Below, in pieces: positions 6,789-10,251 of a stretch of 10,251 nucleotides of DNA (the stretch's first letter is position 1; every line of letters starts with the position of its first letter). The notes below the pieces were generated by a model. It had not been told where the DNA came from. It saw only the letters and a program-made list of their open reading frames with translations, and did no database searches. Source of the DNA: Treponema sp. (GTDB lineage: Bacteria > Spirochaetota > Spirochaetia > Treponematales > Treponemataceae); contig JAAZLA010000036.1 of NCBI GenBank assembly GCA_012799545.1, forward strand, positions 1-10,251, in the 5' to 3' direction. The position numbers were made by a program, and so were the translations under genes.

Positions 6789-8786
6789 TTATTTATTGTT
6801 ATTATACGAATTTGTAAAGTTTGTTAAGGAATCTGACTGCGATTGTAAACTATTTAAAGCAGACTCCATATTTCCATATTTTATTTTCAATTCTTGCTCT
6901 TTTTTTGCTATTTGTACTTCTAAGCGATCTATTTGTTTTTGTGAGCTCGTAATTTTTGTATCGAGGGAAGCATTTTTCATAGATAGAATACCTCCACTTG
7001 TTACATAGGCTTGCAGTTGTTTATCAATCAAATAGGCTATGCCAGAATCAATGACGAGGTCTCCATCGGTATCGATGCCAAAAAGATTTTTTATTTCTCC
7101 CATCGACTCTTTTAAGGCGGCATCGAGTTTTTTTTCATCTATTTCCAAATAGCCTCGCAACTGCGTGTTTGAAAGACTTCCTCCCGAACTTGCCTTAGAA
7201 GCAATACCAATTTGTGAGAGCATAGAAATAGTATTATTCAACTCAATGGGATATGAGTTAGTGATTATTCTTTGTAAACTAGATTTTGTATTTGATACGG
7301 TATATTCTGTTCTAAAAAGCCCCAGTCTTTCGTGGGCTTCTTTTTTTTCCTCCGTTGTCAGGTATTGCAACTCTTCAACGATATCGGGGTTTGCTTGCGA
7401 GAGAATGTTCATTTCCGCAATGAGCTGATTATAGTTTCCTACAAAGGTTATAAGAGCATCTTTTGCCTTTTCCACATCAGGTTTTATTTGAATAATTGCT
7501 GTTTTTTCAGTGGGATTTTCTAAATGCAAGGTGAGGTGAGGGATAATATCGTCAATAGTATTTGTTGGACGAGTCATGGGAATACCCTCATAGCGTATCT
7601 GTGCATCTTGAGCTATAGAAATGGGATTTACAGGAGCGTATCCATCGATTTTGTTTGGATTGCGTGATGTAAATTCAGAAAGCGAAAGTTCTTTTCCCGT
7701 GTTTTTATTTTCTATAATAATTGAGCTGAGCTTAGGATAGTCTGAAAGCGCAATTCGTATCTTTTCTTTTCCTTCTGTAGATATGAGGCTTCGAGTTCCA
7801 TCTTCCATTTTAAGATAGACAAAGGAATCAGATATAACTGGCTCACGTGGTATTATTTCTTTTTCCTCTAAACCGACTTCGATTTTTTCATTAAAAATAG
7901 TGACATTTTTAAATTCAGCAAAAAGTTCTTCGTTAAACGAAGGACCACTTTGTGAGCTGGCTTCCTTTGTTATATCAGGAACTGTTTTTGAATGTACGGT
8001 AAATTCTATAAGCGATTGTGGATCTTCTTTTACGGACTTGGGGATTTGAATCTCAAAGCCAGATTCAGGAGGCAGGAGAATGGTTTTTTCTATGATTTTT
8101 GCTTCGTTTTGAAATCCAGGAATTCTTTGTAATTCGTTTTGGCTTGTCCCAAAGTTTTCAAGCTCAGATGGAGCAGCTTCAATCAATTCGTAGTTCAAAG
8201 CAAGATCGAGCGCCATGTCGCTAAATCGGAGTCTGTTTTCTGCACCTGTTTGTAAAGATTCTACGAGGAGGGATTTTGTGCTGCTTGTAACACCTATAAG
8301 AGACGCTTTTATTAAACCGTTTGAACGACGATTTACCGCTGCAATAAACTCATCGAGCGTTCCACCCTTCCAATTAAAGCTTAGGGATTTTTCTCCTACA
8401 TGGAAGCTGTATTGCCCTTTTTCTATAGTAGCATTTTTTTCAATAGGTTTTGATAAAAACCTATCTGCTTTTGCGATTTCATCAACATCGAATTTAAATG
8501 TTTCTAAAGCAGCATCTCGTCCTGGAGTTGCCGTTATAGCAAATTCTTGGCTTGAAGAGGAAAGTTTTTCACTAAAAGGGTTATCAAAGGAAAATAAGGA
8601 CCGGGAAGTTTCTCGTAAATTGGACATATAGAGATTTAAACGCTGCCAAGATTTTTGCTCAAACTTATAGCCGTCCATCTTATCTTGTTCACGCTTTAAA
8701 GGTATCCTTTCAGCTTCAACAAGGGCTGCTATGAGATCATTTGTTTTATATTTATCGCTTACTCCAGGTATATTGATATCTGCCAT
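6789..8786 (-). CDS. fliD: Flagellar filament cap protein FliD (HAP2)
   Basis: FliD caps the growing filament and promotes flagellin folding at the tip. The 665-residue product has the N-terminal FliD domain (MADINIPGVSDKYKTNDLIA, then ERIPLKREQDKM, about residues 1-100), a middle region with a flagellin_IN-like segment (about 122-186), and the C-terminal FliD domain. The latter contains LFGIDTDGDLVIDSGIAYLI and a final coiled coil (KQIDRLEVQIAKKEQELKIK, NMESALNSLQSQSDSLTNF), both typical of the family. The start is 24 nt after the flaG stop. Its upstream region lacks a good Shine-Dalgarno, and a four-codon ATG...TAA reading frame overlaps the fliD ATG as TAATG, so translation may depend on coupling. 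FliD follows flaG, as in many bacteria. Confidence 0.95.
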   Translation of the reverse strand: MADINIPGVSDKYKTNDLIAALVEAERIPLKREQDKMDGYKFEQKSWQRLNLYMSNLRETSRSLFSFDNPFSEKLSSSSQEFAITATPGRDAALETFKFDVDEIAKADRFLSKPIEKNATIEKGQYSFHVGEKSLSFNWKGGTLDEFIAAVNRRSNGLIKASLIGVTSSTKSLLVESLQTGAENRLRFSDMALDLALNYELIEAAPSELENFGTSQNELQRIPGFQNEAKIIEKTILLPPESGFEIQIPKSVKEDPQSLIEFTVHSKTVPDITKEASSQSGPSFNEELFAEFKNVTIFNEKIEVGLEEKEIIPREPVISDSFVYLKMEDGTRSLISTEGKEKIRIALSDYPKLSSIIIENKNTGKELSLSEFTSRNPNKIDGYAPVNPISIAQDAQIRYEGIPMTRPTNTIDDIIPHLTLHLENPTEKTAIIQIKPDVEKAKDALITFVGNYNQLIAEMNILSQANPDIVEELQYLTTEEKKEAHERLGLFRTEYTVSNTKSSLQRIITNSYPIELNNTISMLSQIGIASKASSGGSLSNTQLRGYLEIDEKKLDAALKESMGEIKNLFGIDTDGDLVIDSGIAYLIDKQLQAYVTSGGILSMKNASLDTKITSSQKQIDRLEVQIAKKEQELKIKYGNMESALNSLQSQSDSLTNFTNSYNNNK

Positions 8787-8810
8787 TAGCTTGTATTCAT
8801 CCGCTTTTGG

Positions 8811-9173
8811 CTATATCTCTTCGTCAATAAGTAATCCTAATACTTCTTTTAGTCGAATTTGAAGATTTTGCACATCAGCGGATGGAATCTCCTTAATTAC
8901 TTTATCGGTTTCTGAATCGACTATCTTGACTACAACCTTTCCCAAGGCCTCATTTACTAGAAATTGTATTTTACGGCCTGCTATATTTGTTGTTTCATTT
9001 ATATGGCGTATTTGAGCTTCAGTTTTTTGAATCTCTTTAGCCACGTTTGCAGCTTCGGCATTGATTTTTTTTGTATCCTCAGCCCTCTTTGTCGGTGCAA
9101 GTTTTGGTTTCATTGTGCTGATTATGGAACGGCCATCCATTGCCGAATTCTGCCCAATTCTCATAATACTCAT
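8811..9173 (-). CDS. flaG: Flagellar protein FlaG
   Basis: FlaG is a small protein encoded next to fliD in many flagellated bacteria, with a role in filament length or assembly that is not fully understood. The 120-residue product has a polar, helical N-terminal half (residues 30-62 could form a coiled coil) and the family signature in the C-terminal half: RKIQFLVNEALGKVVVKIVD, then SETDKVIKEIPSADVQNLQIRL and a final GLLIDEEI, corresponding to the FlaG pattern VVVKVxDxxTxEVIRxIPxE. It has no signal peptide. The start is set by a strong GGAGGAA Shine-Dalgarno 5-6 nt upstream (9179-9185). The leader is unusually structured (see hairpins 9178-9274). It is the probable first gene of the flaG-fliD-...-tsaB transcript. 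Confidence 0.92.
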   Translation of the reverse strand: MSIMRIGQNSAMDGRSIISTMKPKLAPTKRAEDTKKINAEAANVAKEIQKTEAQIRHINETTNIAGRKIQFLVNEALGKVVVKIVDSETDKVIKEIPSADVQNLQIRLKEVLGLLIDEEI

Positions 9174-9177
9174 AGGG

Positions 9178-9191
9178 CTTCCTCCATGAAG
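9178..9191 (-). promoter_or_regulatory. flaG Shine-Dalgarno in a CsrA-like hexaloop hairpin
   Basis: On the minus-strand RNA, CUUC (9191-9188) pairs with GAAG (9181-9178), leaving the hexaloop AUGGAG (9187-9182). The loop contains most of the flaG Shine-Dalgarno and fits the CsrA rule of ANGGA within a hexaloop. The ATG is at 9173-9171. The stem is only 4 bp, typical of weak CsrA-site hairpins. The structure is read directly; CsrA binding is inferred. Confidence 0.55.
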
Positions 9192-9213
9192 TTGTTTAGC
9201 CTTAGTGAAAGCG

Positions 9214-9237
9214 TTAAGGAGGGGCGCTCCTCCTTAA
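9214..9237 (-). repeat. Palindromic hairpin with SD and anti-SD arms in the flaG leader
   Basis: TTAAGGAGG (9214-9222) and CCTCCTTAA (9229-9237) are perfect inverted copies, with a 6-nt centre that can add a G-T pair. The structure forms on either strand. No T-tract follows on the minus strand, so it is not a canonical terminator for flaB. On the minus-strand RNA the arm UUAAGGAGG resembles an ideal Shine-Dalgarno with no start codon nearby, and the opposite arm can pair with the GGAGG of the flaG ribosome binding site. Confidence 0.85.
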
Positions 9238-9253
9238 AAATTCACCAAAGCAG

Positions 9254-9274
9254 GGTAGGGCTCCAAGCCCTACC
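9254..9274 (-). repeat. Strong hairpin with GGA-containing loop in the flaG leader
   Basis: GGTAGGGCT (9254-9262) and AGCCCTACC (9266-9274) form a perfect 9-bp inverted repeat. On the minus-strand RNA it reads GGUAGGGC-UUGGA-GCCCUACC, an 8-bp GC-rich stem with a five-base loop UUGGA (or 9 bp with loop UGG). No T-tract follows, so it is not an ordinary terminator. GGA at the loop suggests a CsrA contact, or it may protect the 3' end of the flaB message. Confidence 0.85.
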
Positions 9275-9295
9275 GCAGATCTTAATTGTTTTTAT

Positions 9296-9316
9296 GTACG
9301 AAAAAAAGCCTCGTAC
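9296..9316 (-). repeat. Small inverted repeat downstream of flaB
   Basis: GTACGA (9296-9301) and TCGTAC (9311-9316) are inverted copies flanking a 9-nt loop that is T-rich on the minus strand. It lies just beyond the flaB terminator candidate and may be a secondary transcript-end structure. Evidence is limited to the symmetry. Confidence 0.5.
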
Positions 9317-9323
9317 TTTGTCC

Positions 9324-9354
9324 AAAAAAAGATGACATCCAGATATCTTTTTTT
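9324..9354 (-). terminator. Probable intrinsic terminator of flaB
   Basis: Five nucleotides after the flaB TAA, the minus strand reads AAAAAAAGAT, an 11-nt loop, then ATCTTTTTTT. The 10-bp A/T-rich stem ends in a run of seven Ts that would form the U-tract. The stem is low in GC, so termination may be leaky, allowing some readthrough into flaG. This would fit a flagellin needed in far greater amounts than FlaG or FliD. Confidence 0.65.
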
Positions 9355-9359
9355 GAAAT

Positions 9360-10214
9360 TTAGCTAAGCAACTTGAGTACGTTTTGAGATTGTGAGTTTG
9401 CTTGTACAAGCATTGCAGCACCAGATTGTGTTAGAATTTGGTTTTTTGTATATTCCACAATTTCAGATGCCATATCGGTATCTCGAATTCGTGATTCAGC
9501 TGCTTGCAAGTTTTCTGCTGCAACAGCAATTCCCTTTGCTGCAATTTCAAAACGATTTTGATAGGCTCCTAAATCTGCTCTTTGTTTGTTTACAGATTTA
9601 AGTGCTTCATCAATTGTCATAATAGCGGAGTTGGCAGTTTCAGGTGAAGAAATTGAAATTCTATCGTCTGAACCTTGTCCAGCTACTAAACCAAGTGCTT
9701 GTGCTGTCATTGTGCCAATATAGATTCTTTCATTTTGATCTGTATTTGCACCAATATGAAGTTGCATCACTCGACCAGCTGCAGAATCTTGCGCAAATGC
9801 CCCTGTAAGCATATTCATGTTGTTAAACTGAGCGTGATTCGCAATTCTATCAACTTCTGCTACTAGTTGTGAAACTTCAACTTGAATTTGCATTCGGTCT
9901 TCATCAGAATAAATACCGTTTGCCGATTGTATTGAAAGTTCTCTTAGACGTTGCAAAATATCAGTTGTTTCTTCAAGATAGCCTTCTGTTGTTTGAATAA
10001 AGGAAACACCGTTTTGAATGTTTCTTTCAGCTTGATTCAAACCACGAATTTGGCTTCTCATTTTTTCAGATACAGCTAATCCAGATGCATCGTCTCCAGC
10101 TTTGTTAATTTTTAAGCCGGAGCTAAGTTTTTCTATGTTTCCCGCAATATTGGCATTATTTGTACCTAATGTGCGGTTGGCATACATAGAACTCATGTTG
10201 TGATTAATAATCAT
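9360..10214 (-). CDS. flaB: Flagellar filament core protein FlaB (flagellin)
   Basis: FlaB forms the core of the spirochete periplasmic flagellar filament. From the ATG at 10214 the protein is 284 residues, MIINHNMSSMYANRTLG at the start, the usual spirochete FlaB beginning and length. It has KLSSGLKINKAGDDASGLAV, the D1 segment DILQRLRELSIQSANG, a short centre with no variable D2/D3 domain, and the C-terminal AAESRIRDTDMASEIVEYTK with SQSQNVLKLLS at the end. There is no signal peptide, consistent with type III export. A longer frame from 10241 would add nine residues including the only cysteine, but those codons overlap the Shine-Dalgarno GGAGGG (10225-10220), so they are leader. Treponemes usually have several flaB paralogues; which one this is cannot be told. 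Confidence 0.96.
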   Translation of the reverse strand: MIINHNMSSMYANRTLGTNNANIAGNIEKLSSGLKINKAGDDASGLAVSEKMRSQIRGLNQAERNIQNGVSFIQTTEGYLEETTDILQRLRELSIQSANGIYSDEDRMQIQVEVSQLVAEVDRIANHAQFNNMNMLTGAFAQDSAAGRVMQLHIGANTDQNERIYIGTMTAQALGLVAGQGSDDRISISSPETANSAIMTIDEALKSVNKQRADLGAYQNRFEIAAKGIAVAAENLQAAESRIRDTDMASEIVEYTKNQILTQSGAAMLVQANSQSQNVLKLLS

Positions 10215-10229
10215 ACATACCCTCCATGT
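10215..10229 (-). promoter_or_regulatory. flaB Shine-Dalgarno in a small hairpin loop, candidate CsrA site
   Basis: On the minus-strand RNA ACAU (10229-10226) can pair with AUGU (10218-10215), leaving the loop GGAGGGU, which is the flaB Shine-Dalgarno, directly before the ATG. The sequence ACAUGGAGG resembles the CsrA-preferred context (ACARGGAUGU from SELEX work, as I recall). It shares CAUGGAGG with the flaG ribosome binding site. The pairing is seen in the sequence; binding is inferred. Confidence 0.5.
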
Positions 10230-10251
10230 CATGATTTTCATAAAGCAATCC

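Noticed and set aside
8215..8631. Plus-strand 138-codon frame inside fliD.
   Set aside because: It lies wholly antisense to a clear fliD coding region and reads like a shadow translation with no domain pattern.
9214..9274. The two strong palindromes as a rho-independent terminator pair or CRISPR/REP remnant.
   Set aside because: Neither is followed by a T-tract on the minus strand, the two stems differ in sequence, and no further copies are seen in the window.
9174..9300. A sigma-28 or sigma-70 promoter for flaG in the flaB-flaG gap.
   Set aside because: I found no convincing paired -35/-10 or TAAA-GCCGATAA type match on the minus strand; flaG may depend on readthrough from flaB.
8964..9335. 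Plus-strand 123-codon frame antisense to flaG and the flaB-flaG gap.
   Set aside because: It is the shadow of flaG extended through a structured intergenic region, with a low-complexity Cys/Phe-rich start and no family resemblance.
10215..10241. Longer flaB start at 10241 adding nine residues (MKIMTWRVC).
   Set aside because: The added codons contain the GGAGGG Shine-Dalgarno of the ATG at 10214, and spirochete FlaB proteins begin MIINHN.

Overview
The window is a chromosomal flagellar locus from a spirochete, most likely Treponema or a close relative. This rests on a FlaB-type core flagellin without a variable central domain, on the combination of fliW, csrA and a FlaG-FliD-PilZ gene series, and on a moderately AT-rich composition. 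It is a normal, intact chromosomal region: I see no insertion sequences, tRNA or rRNA genes, CRISPR arrays or phage genes. The only incomplete gene is flgK, cut by the left edge.

Plus strand, 1-3657: flgK (5' truncated) - flgL - fliW - csrA, with gaps of 17 and 15 nt and then a 1-nt TAATG overlap. This is a hook-filament junction operon ending in the FliW/CsrA translational switch. Minus strand, 10214 down to 3686: flaB - (186-nt structured gap with a terminator) - flaG - fliD - a 196-residue unknown protein - a membrane-anchored PilZ protein - an 86-residue unknown protein - tsaE - tsaB. The two sets converge with only 28 bp between the csrA and tsaB stop codons.

The genes make the outer axial parts of the periplasmic flagellum: junction proteins FlgK and FlgL, cap FliD, filament protein FlaB and FlaG. 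They also supply control layers. CsrA binds GGA motifs at ribosome binding sites. FliW is the CsrA antagonist, which in Bacillus is itself displaced by flagellin. The PilZ protein is a candidate c-di-GMP receptor. TsaE and TsaB belong to the tRNA t6A37 modification pathway and look like passengers translated with the end of the flagellar operon.

The most interesting signals are at RNA level. The flaG leader contains three successive hairpins carrying GGA, the last being a hexaloop AUGGAG that holds the flaG Shine-Dalgarno. The flaB Shine-Dalgarno also sits in a small hairpin loop. Together with csrA and fliW in the same window, this suggests that both leaders are CsrA targets. Other points are a possible leaderless start for the 86-residue gene, the 196-residue protein in the position where a filament chaperone might be expected, and a PilZ protein with an N-terminal membrane anchor.
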